Source: CADCWN01 sp046328475 (GTDB taxonomy: Bacteria > Chloroflexota > Chloroflexia > Thermomicrobiales > CADCWN01). Taken from it: a DNA stretch of 64,000 nt. The position numbers were made by a program, and so were the translations under genes. Every line of letters starts with the position of its first letter. Position 1 is the first letter of the stretch. Under the pieces are notes generated by a model. The model saw only the letters and a list, made by a program, of their open reading frames with translations, was not told the DNA's origin and made no database searches. This document shows positions 37,737-47,399 of this stretch, piece after piece. Location: contig JAXLWN010000007.1 of the NCBI GenBank assembly GCA_046328475.1, positions 1 through 64,000 of the forward strand. Reading direction: 5' to 3'.

Positions 37737-39265
37737 TTACCGGACCTTCGCCCAGTAATCGTCGATCACCTGCTGACCTTCCTTCTGGATCGCGGTCAGC
37801 GCCGCCTTCGGCTCCTGCTCACCCTTGATGACCTTCAGCACGTAGTTGTTGATGACCGTGCCGAGGTCGAAGTAGAACGGCGAGCCGTAGCGCGCGGCCG
37901 GATACTTGCCCTGCTCCTTGACGGCGGCGAACTGCGGGGAGACCTTCGCCACCTCCGCGTCGTCGAAGACCGACTGCAAGGAGGGCGGGCGGCCCCACTT
38001 CAGCGCCACGATCTTCTGGATCTCGGGCGAGGCGATGAACTCGATCCAGGCCAGCGCCGTGTCCTTGTTCTTGCCGTACTTGTTCATCGCATAGCCCTCG
38101 AAGCCGTTGATCGAGGCGCTGCGCAGCTTGATCCCCGGCACGATGCCGGTCGCCGCCTTGCCGACGATCTGCGACTGGGTCGGGTCGAGCGAGAGGGCGT
38201 AGTGGTTCGGGAAGGCGAAGTAGTGCCCCATGTTCCCGGCGCGGAAGACCTTGCCCTGCTCGATCGAGCTGGCGACTGTGATCCCGGCCGGATCGGCAAC
38301 CTTCGACTTGACGTGGGCATCCTGCAACGCATCCAGCGTCGCCTGGCCGAACTCGTTGTCGGCCTGGAGCTTCTTCAGATCGTCGCTGAGCAGCTGGCCA
38401 CCAGTCGTGTTGAAGAGTTGGGCGAAGCTGACGAAGCCGGCGTTGGCGTCGCCGAAGGTGAAGAGCGTGGCGAACTTGCCACCGGTCGCCAGCTTCTTGC
38501 TGTAGTCCATGAACTCGGCCCAGCTCTGCGGCGGCTTGGCCGGGTCGAGGCCGGCGGCCTTGTAGAGATCGGTGTTCCACATGAAGATCGACATGTTCGC
38601 GTCGAACGGCAGTGCGTAGAGCTTGCCCAGGAAGGTGAACGCCTTGACCGGCGCGGGCACCAGGCTATCGACGATCGACTTGCTGACCTTGCCGGTCAGG
38701 TCCTCCATCAGGGCCGGGCCGTACTTCGCGTTCAGCGTCTCCCAGCTATAGAAGGTATCGAACGTCGAATCCTGGGACGCCACGAAGACCGCGTACTTGG
38801 CGTCGGCGTCGGCGCTGCCGATCTCCGTGAAGTTGACCTTGATCCCGGTCTTGTCCTGGAAGAGCGGAATCCAGAGATCCTTGACGTAGGCGGTGTGGTG
38901 GTTCGGGCTGAGGAGATTGAGCTCCTTGCCGGCGAGCGGCTTGGAGATCGAGGCGGCGGCGCTGGGCCGTGCCGAAGCGGAGGCAGCAGCAGCGGCCGAC
39001 GCCGGTGCCGCCGAGGCGGCGCCGCCGAGGCGGGCGCGGCGGCTGCGGATGCGGGCGCTGCCGAAGCCGCCGGTGCGCGGAAGCGGCCGGTGCGGCCGAG
39101 GCCCGCAGGCGCGGCGGATGCGGCGGCGGAAGGCTTCGCCGGTGCCGTTGTGGCGGTGGGTGTCGTGGAGCCGCACGCGCTGAGGACGGTCAACCCCAAC
39201 CCGAGGCCGGAGAACTTCAGGAAACCGCGCCGCGAAAGACGAAAGCGGGATCGATCGTACGCCAT
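37737..39265 (-). pseudogene. Carbohydrate ABC transporter substrate-binding lipoprotein, frameshift in linker
   Basis: ATG 39265 after GGAGG. Twin-arginine signal SRRGFLKFSGLGLGLTVL with lipobox LSAC, so Tat export and lipid anchoring are expected. An Ala/Pro-rich linker follows, in which the frame changes between about 39110 and 39020. Past it, the extracellular binding domain is clean: LNLLSPNHHTAYVKDLWIPL, FTEIGSADADAKYAVFVASQ, FLGKLYALPFDANMSIFMWN to the end. About 500 residues. Low-complexity GC repeats make this region prone to both replication slippage and sequencing error. Confidence 0.88.
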
Positions 39266-39394
39266 GATGCACTCCTCCCCATTGCTCAATGCTCACGCAA
39301 GACCAGAAGACGCGCCCATCCCCCGAATCGTGCTACCCCACGTGTCTCGCGATAGGCGGGGCCGGTCGCCCGCCCAATCCCCCGGCGGTCGGCA

Positions 39395-40138
39395 TCATCT
39401 CGAAGCCAACCCGCCAGCACTCGGGGAATCCCCCAACTTTCCTGTCGCGGTCGCGCCATCCTCGCCGCGCACCGCCTCCAGCCGCTCCAGCACCTGCTCG
39501 GCCGTCTCCATGATGTGCGGGGGGAGCAGGCGCGCGGCCAACTCGCCGTCGCCCGCGCGCAGCGCCTCCAGAATCGGCCCATGCCCGCCCGCGATCAGGG
39601 AAGAATCGTCCATCAGGTCATATTTCAGGAGCAGGAAGGCGCGCAGCATCGTCTCCATGCCCACCCAGGTCTCCAGCAGGCGCTTGCTGCGCGCGAGGTG
39701 GCAGATCACCAGGTGGAACCGGAGATCGAGATCGACGATCGCCTCGAAATCCTGCCGCGCGCCCGCGTCGTAGAGGTCATCGACCAGGCTCTGGAGTTCG
39801 TCCAACTCCGCCTGCGTGATCGTCTGCGCCCCCACTCGCGCGGCGTGGGCCTCCAGCAGGCTGCGGAAATTGCAGATATCGCGCAGATCCGCAACCGTGA
39901 GCGTCGCGACGTAGGTCCCGCGCCGGTGATTGTTGACGACGAGGCCCTTGCTCTCCAGCAGGCGCAGCGCCTCGCGCACGGTCGCCCGGCTGACCTGCAG
40001 CGCGGCGGCCAGTTCGCTATCGACCAACCGCTCGCCCGGCTTCAGTTGCCCCACGCGGATCGCCTGGCGCAACTGCTGGTAGACGTGCGTCGCGATCGCC
40101 TGCGATTCGACAGGCGTTAGCATATCCGGGATCGGCAT
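39395..40138 (-). CDS. GntR-family transcriptional regulator with FCD domain
   Basis: 247 residues, ATG 40138 after GAGG. Winged helix: VYQQLRQAIRVGQLKPGERL, DSELAAALQVSRATVREALR, RRGTYVATLT. FCD ligand/metal domain from residue 75 (RSLLEAHAARVGAQ; DLDLRFHLVICHLARSKRL with the metal-binding Asp and His; final GHGPILEALRAGDGELAARL). It likely controls the transporter operon downstream in response to a carboxylate or sugar acid. A 129-base gap separates it from the binding-protein gene. Confidence 0.9.
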   Translation of the reverse strand: MPIPDMLTPVESQAIATHVYQQLRQAIRVGQLKPGERLVDSELAAALQVSRATVREALRLLESKGLVVNNHRRGTYVATLTVADLRDICNFRSLLEAHAARVGAQTITQAELDELQSLVDDLYDAGARQDFEAIVDLDLRFHLVICHLARSKRLLETWVGMETMLRAFLLLKYDLMDDSSLIAGGHGPILEALRAGDGELAARLLPPHIMETAEQVLERLEAVRGEDGATATGKLGDSPSAGGLASR

Positions 40139-40253
40139 CGCGCAGACCTCGCGCCAGACTGTCAGATTGTCAACATTCAGACTAGCAGATTATTCGTAGC
40201 CTATCATGACCGTTCGCTGCTGTCAATTGGTTGATCGCGAACAGAAACAAGGG

Positions 40254-40285
40254 GCGGGCGGAGCGATCAAGGTCGCTCCGCCCGC
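40254..40285 (-). terminator. 13-bp hairpin terminator of the TPP-enzyme gene
   Basis: GCGGGCGGAGCGA (40254-40266) pairs with 40273-40285 around TCAAGG; on the minus strand a T-rich tail (CCCTTGTTTCTGTT) follows. Confidence 0.8.
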
Positions 40286-40323
40286 TGCTCATCCTGCCGG
40301 GGATATACTCTCTCTACGGCAAC

Positions 40324-41871
40324 CTACCCGATGATCAACTCGATCAGGAACGGCCCGCGCTGCTTGAAGCTCTGCGTCAGCAGATCGGCGCACTCCTCCA
40401 TGTTCGTCGCCCGCGCGGCCTCCACGCCCATGCCGTTGGCGAGCTTCACCCAGTCGAGCGGCGGGTTGTCCAGCCCGAGCATCCGCATCGCCGTCTCGCC
40501 CGGCGTCGCGCCGACGTTCGTGTATTCGCCGATCAGGATGTTGTACTTGCTGTTGTTCAGCAGAATCGTGGTGCAGGGCAGCTGCTCGTGGGCCTGGGTC
40601 CAGAGCGACTGCAACGAATACATCGCCGAGCCGTCCGCTTGCAGGCTGATCACCCGCCGCTCGCCGCCCGCGCCGATCGCCGCCCCGGTGGCCACCGGCA
40701 GGCCGTCGCCGATCGCGCCGCCGGTCAGTTGCAGCCAGTCGTGGGGCGGGGAGGCGTGCGTGTACCCATAGAAGCTGCGCCCGAACGTCACGCTCTCGTC
40801 GGAGACGATGGCGTTCTCGGGCATCAGCGCCGCCACCGTGCTCGCCAGCGAATCGGGGGTGATCGCGCCGCGCGCCACCTCCGGGCGCGGGCCGGGATCG
40901 GGGATGGCCACCTCCGGGGCAGCGAGTTCATCGACCAGCGCCTGGAGCGCCTGCTCGGCGTCCTGCCCGTAGCGCGACAGGGTGTGCAGCTGGGCGTGCG
41001 GCGGGTAGTGTCGCGAGGGCTTGCCGGGGTAGGCGAAGAAGCCGACCGGCGGCTTGGCATTCACCAGGATGATGTGGTTGAACCGGCTCAACGCCTTGAC
41101 CGCCACATCGACGGGGTAGGGGACGCGCTCGACTTGCAGCCGACCGCGACCGCGCGCCAGCCGCCCGTTCACGAAATCGACCATCAGCGCCGCGCCGGTC
41201 GCCTGCGCTAGCCGCCAGGCCAGCGCCTGCGCCGGGGCCTGGGCACCCTGCCCCGCCAGCAGAATCAGCGTCTCCTTGCCATGCTCTCGCAGCGCCCGCG
41301 CGGCCGATTGGATCGCGTGCGGATCGAGCGGCACCGGGGCCGGTACGGGGAGCGGCTGGGCGATCGCGCCGCCAGCATCCCAGGAGGTATCGGACGGCAG
41401 AATCAGCGTCGCGATTTGCCCGGGCATCGTGCGCGCGGCCTGGACCGCCGCCGCCGCATCCTTGCCGACCTCGGCCGAGGCGGTGCTGGTGCGCACCCAG
41501 CCCGAGACGGTGCGCGCCAGCGCATCGGTGTCGGCGGTCAGCGGCGCGTCGAACGGGCGGTGATAGGTCGCCTGGTCGCCGACGATGTTCACGATGCCGC
41601 TGCGCGCCCGGCGGGCATTGTGGAGATTCGCCAGCCCGTTCGCCAGCCCCGGTCCGCAGTGCAGCAGCGTGCAGGCGGGCTTGCCCGCAAGGCGATAATA
41701 GCCATCGGCCATGCCGGTGACGACATTCTCCTGCAACCCCAGAACGCAGAGCATCCCCGGAATCTCGTCGAGCGCGGCGACGAAGTGCATCTCGCTCGTG
41801 CCCGGATTGGCGAAGCAGGTATCGACCCCCGACAGCAGCAGGGTATGGACAAGACTCTCCGCGCCGTTCAT
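40324..41871 (-). CDS. Acetolactate-synthase-like thiamine-diphosphate enzyme
   Basis: 515 residues; GGAGG precedes ATG 41871. N-terminal pyrimidine-binding domain with catalytic Glu in FANPGTSEMHFV; central NAD-like domain; C-terminal diphosphate motif LQADGSAMYS ... LLNNSKYN. It resembles large-subunit-like proteins annotated as acetolactate synthase or benzoylformate decarboxylase; it lacks a partner small subunit here, so branched-chain amino acid synthesis is not supported. A 2-keto acid decarboxylation or carboligation in the catabolic cluster is more likely. Confidence 0.85.
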   Translation of the reverse strand: MNGAESLVHTLLLSGVDTCFANPGTSEMHFVAALDEIPGMLCVLGLQENVVTGMADGYYRLAGKPACTLLHCGPGLANGLANLHNARRARSGIVNIVGDQATYHRPFDAPLTADTDALARTVSGWVRTSTASAEVGKDAAAAVQAARTMPGQIATLILPSDTSWDAGGAIAQPLPVPAPVPLDPHAIQSAARALREHGKETLILLAGQGAQAPAQALAWRLAQATGAALMVDFVNGRLARGRGRLQVERVPYPVDVAVKALSRFNHIILVNAKPPVGFFAYPGKPSRHYPPHAQLHTLSRYGQDAEQALQALVDELAAPEVAIPDPGPRPEVARGAITPDSLASTVAALMPENAIVSDESVTFGRSFYGYTHASPPHDWLQLTGGAIGDGLPVATGAAIGAGGERRVISLQADGSAMYSLQSLWTQAHEQLPCTTILLNNSKYNILIGEYTNVGATPGETAMRMLGLDNPPLDWVKLANGMGVEAARATNMEECADLLTQSFKQRGPFLIELIIG

Positions 41872-41987
41872 CCGATCCTCCTCACCCGACACGCCCCCAA
41901 GAGCATCCCGCACGCAGGGGCAACGACACCGACAACCCCCAACCGCCCACAATGCGCGAGATAGTATCATCGCCGGGCAACGACGAA

Positions 41988-42022
41988 CAAAAAGGGCGGG
42001 GCAGCACACGCCACCCCGCCCC
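41988..42022 (-). terminator. Rho-independent terminator of lon
   Basis: On the minus strand GGGCGGGG-type stem (42014-42021 with 41994-42001) is followed by a TTTTTGTT tail. Confidence 0.85.
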
Positions 42023-42029
42023 TCTTCTC

Positions 42030-42056
42030 ACGACTTACGACTTACGACTTACGACT
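42030..42056. repeat. Heptamer array ACGACTT
   Basis: Four units at 42030-42056, ending 7 bases before the lon stop codon. No facing partner is present. Confidence 0.85.
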
Positions 42057-42063
42057 CGCCCGC

Positions 42064-44649
42064 TCACGCGCTCGCCGCGACCGGCAGCCGCTCGCGGTCG
42101 AGTTCTGGCACGCTGCCGCCGACGGCGGCGACGCGCTCGAAGACGGTCGGGAGGGCAGCCTTCAGCACGTCGTCCATCGTCGTCGCGGGCACCCAGTTGA
42201 CCGCGTTCCGCATCTCCTCGGGCACGTCGTCGAGGTCGCCCTCGTTGCGCACCGGGAAGACGATCGTCCGCAGACCCGCGCGATAGGCCGCCATCGACTT
42301 GTCCTTCAACCCGCCGATCGGCAGTACCTGGCCGCGCAGCGTGATCTCGCCCGTCATCGCCACGTCGTCGCGCACCGGCGTGTTCGTCAGCAGCGAGACC
42401 AGCGCCGTCGCCATCGTCACGCCCGCCGAGGGGCCATCCTTCGGCACCGCGCCCGCCGGGACGTGGATGTGGATGTCCGACTCCTTCAGGAAGTTTGGAT
42501 CGATCCCCAGCCGCTCGGCGCGCGAGCGCACGTAGGAGAGCGCCGCCTGCGTCGATTCCTTCATCACGTCGCCCAGTTGCCCGGTGACGATCAGGTTGCC
42601 CCGACCCGGCACCTTCGTCGCCTCGATGAAGGTCAAGTCGCCGCCGACCGAGGTGACGACCATGCCGGTCGCCACGCCGGGGATGGCGGTGCGGGTGGCG
42701 ATATCCTCGTAGTAGAACTTGCGCCGCCCCAGGTAGTCGCGGATCACCTGCGGCGTCACGTCCACCGACGCGATCTTCCCGGCCGCGATGCCCGTGGCCG
42801 CCTTGCGCGCCACCGAGCCGATCTCGCGCTCCAGGTTGCGGACGCCCGCCTCGCGGGTGTAGCCCGCGATGATCTCGGAGACCGCGTCCTCCTGCCAGTG
42901 CAGCTCCTCGTCCTTCAGCCCGTTGGCCTTGAGCATCTTCGGCACGAGGTACTTCAGCGCGATCTGGCGCTTCTCCTCGTCGGTGTAGCCCGACAGCGGG
43001 ATGATCTCCATGCGGTCGCGCAGCGGCCCGGGGATGGTATCGAGCTGGTTCGCAGTGCAGATGAACATCACCTTCGACAGGTCGAACGAGACATCCAGGT
43101 AGTGGTCCCGGAAGGTGTTGTTCTGCTCCGGATCGAGCACTTCCAGCAGCGCCGACGACGGGTCGCCGCGCCAGTCGGAGCCGATCTTGTCGACCTCGTC
43201 CAGCACGAAGACCGGGTCGTTCGAGCCCGAGCGCCGGATCGCCTGGATGATCCGCCCCGGCATCGCGCCGATGTAGGTGCGCCGGTGGCCGCGAATCTCC
43301 GACTCGTCCCGCACGCCGCCGAGCGACATGCGCGTCAGGTGCCGCCCCAGCGCGTGGGCGATCGACTGCGCCAGGCTCGTCTTGCCGACGCCCGGGGGGC
43401 CGACGAAGCAGAGGATCGGCTCGCGGTTCAGCTCCGCGCCGTCCGCGCCGCGCTCCTTCTTCAGCTTGCGCACCGCCAGGTATTCGAGGATGCGATCCTT
43501 CGGCTTCTCCAGCCCGTAGTGCTCATCCTCCAAAATCTGCCGCGTCTTGGCGATGTCGATCTCCTCCTCGGTGCTGACGTTCCACGGCAGGGAAACCAGC
43601 CACTCCAGGTAGGTCTTGATCACGCCATACTCGGCGGCCTGCGGCGGCAGCTTGCTCAGGCGCTCCAGCTCGCGGTTCGCCTCCTTCTCCGCCTCCTCCG
43701 GCATCTTGGCGTCGGCGATCTTCTTGCGGTACTCGGCGATCTCCGCTTCCTGCTCGTTGCTCTCGCCCAGTTCCTTCTGGATCGCCTTCAACTGCTCGCG
43801 CAGGTAGTATTCGCGCTGATTCTTGCCGACTTCCTCCTGGACCTCGGACTGGATCTTCTTGCCGATTTCGAGGACTTCGAGTTCCCGGCTCATGTGGCCG
43901 TTCAACTCCTCGAACTTCGCCTTGACCTCGTCGATCTCCAGCAGCTTCTGCTTCTGCTCGGCGTCGAGCCGCAGGTTGGAGCCGATGAAGTAGGCGAGGT
44001 GGCGCGGGTCCTCGATGTTGATCGCCACCGTCAGCAGATCGTCCGCCAGGTTCGGCGCGATCGCCACCAGCCGACCGAAGAGATCGATCGTGGCGCGCAT
44101 CTGCCCCTGGATCTCGAGCGTGTCCTCGACCTGCTCGGGGGCATACTCGACCTTCGCGCGCAGATACGGCTGCTCCTGCACGAACTCGCCGATCTTGATC
44201 CGCTCCACGCCCTGGAGGACCAGGCGCACCGTGCCATCCGGCACGCGCATCATCTGGTGGATGATGCCCATCGCGCCGATTTCCAGCGTGTCGCCCGGCT
44301 TCACCGAGTCGCCCGGCTGCTCGGCATCCTTCTGCATCACCAGTCCGACCATCCGGTCGCCGTTGACCACGTCGTCGATCAGCCGCAGCGAGCGGGCCTG
44401 CCCGGCCGCCAACGGCACCACGATCTGCGGGAAGACGACCGTGCCGCGCAGGGGCAGGATCGGCAGGGTCTCGGGCACCGGCTGCGACGGCAACTGCTCC
44501 TTGCCGCCCACCTCCTGCGCCGGTGGTGGGGGAGCCGCAGCGGTACCGCTCTGCTCGGGCACCGGCGACGGCACTGGCTCCTTGTCGCCCGGCTCCGGCA
44601 CCGGCTGCTCCTGATTCTTGTTCACCTTGTTCTCTTGCTCTTCCGGCAC
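42064..44649 (-). CDS. lon: ATP-dependent protease Lon
   Basis: 861 residues including an acidic, Pro/Gln-rich N-terminal tail of about 60 before the Lon substrate domain (LPILPLRGTVVFPQIVVPL). Central AAA+ module: Walker A GPPGVGKTSLAQSIA, Walker B PVFVLDEVDKIG, sensor and arginine regions. C-terminal peptidase with catalytic Ser in PKDGPSAGVTMA and Lys in GGLKDKSMAAYR. It degrades misfolded and regulatory proteins. GTG start at 44649 is likely. It lies behind hsp20 on the same strand, consistent with a shared heat-stress role. Fully intact over 2.6 kb. Confidence 0.96.
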   Translation of the reverse strand: MPEEQENKVNKNQEQPVPEPGDKEPVPSPVPEQSGTAAAPPPPAQEVGGKEQLPSQPVPETLPILPLRGTVVFPQIVVPLAAGQARSLRLIDDVVNGDRMVGLVMQKDAEQPGDSVKPGDTLEIGAMGIIHQMMRVPDGTVRLVLQGVERIKIGEFVQEQPYLRAKVEYAPEQVEDTLEIQGQMRATIDLFGRLVAIAPNLADDLLTVAINIEDPRHLAYFIGSNLRLDAEQKQKLLEIDEVKAKFEELNGHMSRELEVLEIGKKIQSEVQEEVGKNQREYYLREQLKAIQKELGESNEQEAEIAEYRKKIADAKMPEEAEKEANRELERLSKLPPQAAEYGVIKTYLEWLVSLPWNVSTEEEIDIAKTRQILEDEHYGLEKPKDRILEYLAVRKLKKERGADGAELNREPILCFVGPPGVGKTSLAQSIAHALGRHLTRMSLGGVRDESEIRGHRRTYIGAMPGRIIQAIRRSGSNDPVFVLDEVDKIGSDWRGDPSSALLEVLDPEQNNTFRDHYLDVSFDLSKVMFICTANQLDTIPGPLRDRMEIIPLSGYTDEEKRQIALKYLVPKMLKANGLKDEELHWQEDAVSEIIAGYTREAGVRNLEREIGSVARKAATGIAAGKIASVDVTPQVIRDYLGRRKFYYEDIATRTAIPGVATGMVVTSVGGDLTFIEATKVPGRGNLIVTGQLGDVMKESTQAALSYVRSRAERLGIDPNFLKESDIHIHVPAGAVPKDGPSAGVTMATALVSLLTNTPVRDDVAMTGEITLRGQVLPIGGLKDKSMAAYRAGLRTIVFPVRNEGDLDDVPEEMRNAVNWVPATTMDDVLKAALPTVFERVAAVGGSVPELDRERLPVAASA

Positions 44650-44670
44650 GCTGTCCTGCCTTTCGGTAGC

Positions 44671-44748
44671 CAGTCGTCAGTCGTCAGTCGTCAGTCGTCA
44701 GTAGATACGAAATACACCGACGCACCGACGCACGAATGCACTGACGCA
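44671..44748. repeat. Heptamer array CAGTCGT and octamer array CCGACGCA
   Basis: Four CAGTCGT units (44671-44703) and four octamers of CCGACGCA/CTGACGCA type (44717-44748). The octamers end 3 bases before the hsp20 stop codon. Confidence 0.85.
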
Positions 44749-44751
44749 CTA

Positions 44752-45222
44752 CTACTCCTCGTCTTGCCCGTTGGTATTCGCCGTGGTCACCCGCACCGAG
44801 CGCGGCACCACCCGGCGAGGCGGCACTTTGGGGAGGATGATCTGCAACACGCCCGCCTCGTAGGTCGCCTCGACCGCGTCGGGGGCGATGGCGAAGGGGA
44901 TGAAGACCTCCGCCGCGAAGGGGCCGTAGGCGATGTCCATCTGGTGATAGACCCGCTTCTCCTCGTGCGCCTCGCGTCGGCGCACGCCGCGCACGCGCAG
45001 CAGGTGCTCCTCCACCGAGACGTCGAGCGCCTCCTCGTCGATCCCGGCGAGTTCGGCCCGCACGACGAGCGAGTTGCCCGTCTCGTACACCTCCAGGTGC
45101 GGTCGCCAGACCCCCGCCACCTGGTGCTGCATCCGATTGACGAGGGCCTGGAACGCCCCCTCCATCTCGGACTGAATCTGCTCGGCCTGCCGACTCATCA
45201 GCAACCGTCGAGTCCGGTCCAT
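44752..45222 (-). CDS. Hsp20/alpha-crystallin small heat-shock protein
   Basis: 156 residues from ATG 45222 (GGAGG 13 bases upstream). Alpha-crystallin domain: PHLEVYETGNSLVVRAELAG, VSVEEHLLRVRGVRR, VEATYEAGVLQIILPK; short flexible N- and C-terminal ends. It holds unfolded proteins against aggregation. A sigma-70-type promoter lies about 100 bases upstream. Lon follows. An upstream in-frame TTG would overlap the promoter and is unlikely. Confidence 0.93.
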   Translation of the reverse strand: MDRTRRLLMSRQAEQIQSEMEGAFQALVNRMQHQVAGVWRPHLEVYETGNSLVVRAELAGIDEEALDVSVEEHLLRVRGVRRREAHEEKRVYHQMDIAYGPFAAEVFIPFAIAPDAVEATYEAGVLQIILPKVPPRRVVPRSVRVTTANTNGQDEE

Positions 45223-45322
45223 CGTCTGTCTCCCACCTCCGCGACGCCCCCGCCGCCTCGACATCCTGAGCTCTCGCCGGAATGCCGCCGCACGCGCCGC
45301 GCCACATCCTATCGATGCGTCA

Positions 45323-45351
45323 AGTATACGCTCTTTCAGCCATCTTGACAA
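45323..45351 (-). promoter_or_regulatory. hsp20 promoter with repeated TTGTCAAGA
   Basis: On the minus strand TTGTCA (45351-45346) and TATACT (45328-45323) are 17 bases apart. The -35 lies in one of two TTGTCAAGA copies placed 13 bases apart (45344-45365), a possible repressor site. No CIRCE or HAIR consensus is seen. Confidence 0.75.
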
Positions 45352-45734
45352 GACTTCTTGACAATGCAGATTATAGCTAAGCGGCTACATCTGACTATCA
45401 TTACCCGCTACAACGTGTAGCGAGCAAGAACTATTCCACCAACTTCCAACCAGGGATCGACAGCACCACCGGGACACCAGGGACACGAAGCAGAACGAGT
45501 AAAAATCACAGAGGGCACAGCGTACACCGCGACGAAAAAGAAGCATGAGCAAGGAGCGCAGTTGCCGCCCCTCATTCATGCTTAACTAACGCACGCAGCG
45601 CCCACTCTGTTCTTTGCGGAGAAAAGCGATTTCGTCTCCGCGTCGTGCTCCGCGTCTCCGCGCCTCTGCGGTCTTACTCTCTTCTCTCTTCTCTCCACTC
45701 TCCTCATCCCCTCGTCTTGGCGGTTCAATCCCCG
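45352..45734. other. Gene-free spacer with short tandem repeats
   Basis: Contains CACCGGGACACCAGGGACACG, a GCGTCTCCGCGCCTCTGCGG stretch, CTCTTCTCTCTTCTCTC repeats and CGTCTTGGCGGTTCAATC (45713-45730), the inverse of the repeat at 10842 and ending 4 bases before the next gene's stop codon. I see no gene. Confidence 0.6.
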
Positions 45735-46709
45735 TCAGACGTAGAGGATGACGACGCAGGTAGCGACCCAGAGGACGACGCAGGCGAGCAGCGGGCGGTC
45801 GGCGAGCATCACCTGCTCGGGGCTGCCCCCCTCGTTCTTGCGATAGACGAGGTAGAGGTAGCGGAAGAGGCCGTAGAGGACGAAGGGGATGGTCAGCATC
45901 ATCGAGTGGTTCTTCGGCAGGTTCTCCGCCGAGAAGGTGTAGAGCGCGTAGGCCATCACGATCGACGCGGTGACGATCGCGATCAACTCTTCCAGTAGCG
46001 TGGCCGAGTACTCCTCCAACACGCGGCGGTGCTGCCCGGCGGTCTCGTTCAGCAGCATGATCTCCGCGCGCCGCTTGCCGAAGCCGAGGAAGAGCGCCCC
46101 CAGGCCGATCAGCGTGTAGAACCAGGGCGAGATCGGCACCCCGATCGCCACCGCGCCCGCGATGGCGCGCAGCACGAAGCCTGACGAGATGATGAAGACA
46201 TCGAGGATCACCTGGTGCTTGAGGCCGAACGAGTAGCCGACCTGCACCGCGAAGTAGACCCCCACCACCAGCGCCAACAACGGGCGCATCAACCCCGCGC
46301 CGACCAGCGCCACCACGATCAGCAGCGCGCAGGTGAGCCAGGCGAGCGACACCGGCAGTTCCCCGGCGGCGATCGGGCGGAAACGCTTCTTGGGGTGGAG
46401 CCGATCCTGCTCCACATCCTTCAAGTCGTTGAGCAGGTAGACCGCGCTGCTCGTCAGGCAGAAGAGGCCATAGGCGGCGACGGCCTGGAGCAGCGGGATC
46501 AGGTCGAACAGGCTGATCGCGGCGGCGCCCTCCTGCGGGCGGCGCGCGAAGATCAGCGCGGTGAAGACCAGCAGGTTCTTGGTGATCGCCTGGCGCGGGC
46601 GCAGCGCCGCCACCAGCGCAGCGGGCAGCGACCGGCGACGCCTCGTCGGCTCATCCATGGGCGGCGGTGCGCCAAGATCGGGAAGCTCCACCAGTTCACT
46701 CGTCGCCAC
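45735..46709 (-). CDS. UbiA-family prenyltransferase, decaprenyl-phosphate phosphoribosyltransferase type
   Basis: 324 residues from GTG 46709 after GAGGGTGG; ATG 46658 is an alternative. Eight to nine membrane segments. The catalytic aspartate motif is NDLKDVEQDRLHPKKRFRPI, with RHP-type continuation, and GFGKRRAEI is typical of the branch that makes decaprenylphosphoryl-phosphoribose for arabinan or related glycans. It acts in the cytoplasmic membrane. The reaction is an inference from family resemblance; other UbiA donors and acceptors are possible. Confidence 0.8.
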   Translation of the reverse strand: MATSELVELPDLGAPPPMDEPTRRRRSLPAALVAALRPRQAITKNLLVFTALIFARRPQEGAAAISLFDLIPLLQAVAAYGLFCLTSSAVYLLNDLKDVEQDRLHPKKRFRPIAAGELPVSLAWLTCALLIVVALVGAGLMRPLLALVVGVYFAVQVGYSFGLKHQVILDVFIISSGFVLRAIAGAVAIGVPISPWFYTLIGLGALFLGFGKRRAEIMLLNETAGQHRRVLEEYSATLLEELIAIVTASIVMAYALYTFSAENLPKNHSMMLTIPFVLYGLFRYLYLVYRKNEGGSPEQVMLADRPLLACVVLWVATCVVILYV

Positions 46710-46956
46710 GCCCGCCACCCTCACCTGGTACGAAGTACCGCCCCAGCGGCGGCCCACACGATAATGATGCCCGGTCGCGCCGTATGTGTCGATGGTACAT
46801 TATGGGCGGTTCCCGATCCACCCGAGGTACCAGAGTACCTTTCGCCACATTGAGCGATCTCTCGCCCAACGATCGGCCCCGACCACACCAAACGCAACGA
46901 GCGGAGGCCCATCGCCCCCGCTCGAATATCGCTCGTCTTGTGGAGAAATGCGCAGC

Positions 46957-47163
46957 TTACGCGCGCCCAGGTCGGGACAAGTGCCCGCGCCCGAGGCGCG
47001 TCGCCAACCCATCGCGCACCCGCGTCGCCGCCTCCCGTTCGAGCGCGGCGAGGAGCCGCTCGTAGCGCGCCACCAGCGCCGGATCACCATGCTCCGGCAC
47101 CATCTCACGCTCACGAGCGGCGCGTTCGCGCCGTGGGGTTGTCGCTATCCGCTGTCGTTCCAT
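46957..47163 (-). CDS. Small charged helical protein, unknown
   Basis: 68 residues. AGGAGG stands 6 bases before ATG 47163, strong support for a real gene. Sequence is Arg/Glu-rich and helical (ALVARYERLLAALEREAATR). No family recognised. Confidence 0.55.
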   Translation of the reverse strand: MERQRIATTPRRERAAREREMVPEHGDPALVARYERLLAALEREAATRVRDGLATRLGRGHLSRPGRA

Positions 47164-47298
47164 GCCGCCCTCCTGGCGTCAGCCGCATAACTCACGCCAA
47201 TAGCCCAGCAAGGCCCGTGCCAGACAACGCACCACATGACAACTCGTCACTCCTCGCTCCTCCGTCGCTCGTACTTCGTCGTTCGTACTTCGTACTTG

Positions 47299-47325
47299 AC
47301 TCAGCACTCAGCACTCAGCACTTCG
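47299..47325. repeat. Heptamer array ACTCAGC
   Basis: Three units of ACTCAGC, the same unit as the right arm at 24019, preceded by TCGTACT units from 47270. Confidence 0.8.
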
Positions 47326-47399
47326 CAGTTGCCCCGTGCGCCCGGAACGCGTACCCTTCGCGCGGACGCCGCGACGGTGCGGTGGCGAGGAGGGGTGGC

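Noticed and set aside
42463..45348. Plus-strand open frame of about 960 codons
   Set aside because: Exactly antisense to lon and hsp20; composition is the mirror of those genes and no start signal is present.
45385..45579. Small minus-strand frame upstream of hsp20
   Set aside because: No ribosome binding site, odd composition, and it overlaps repeats.
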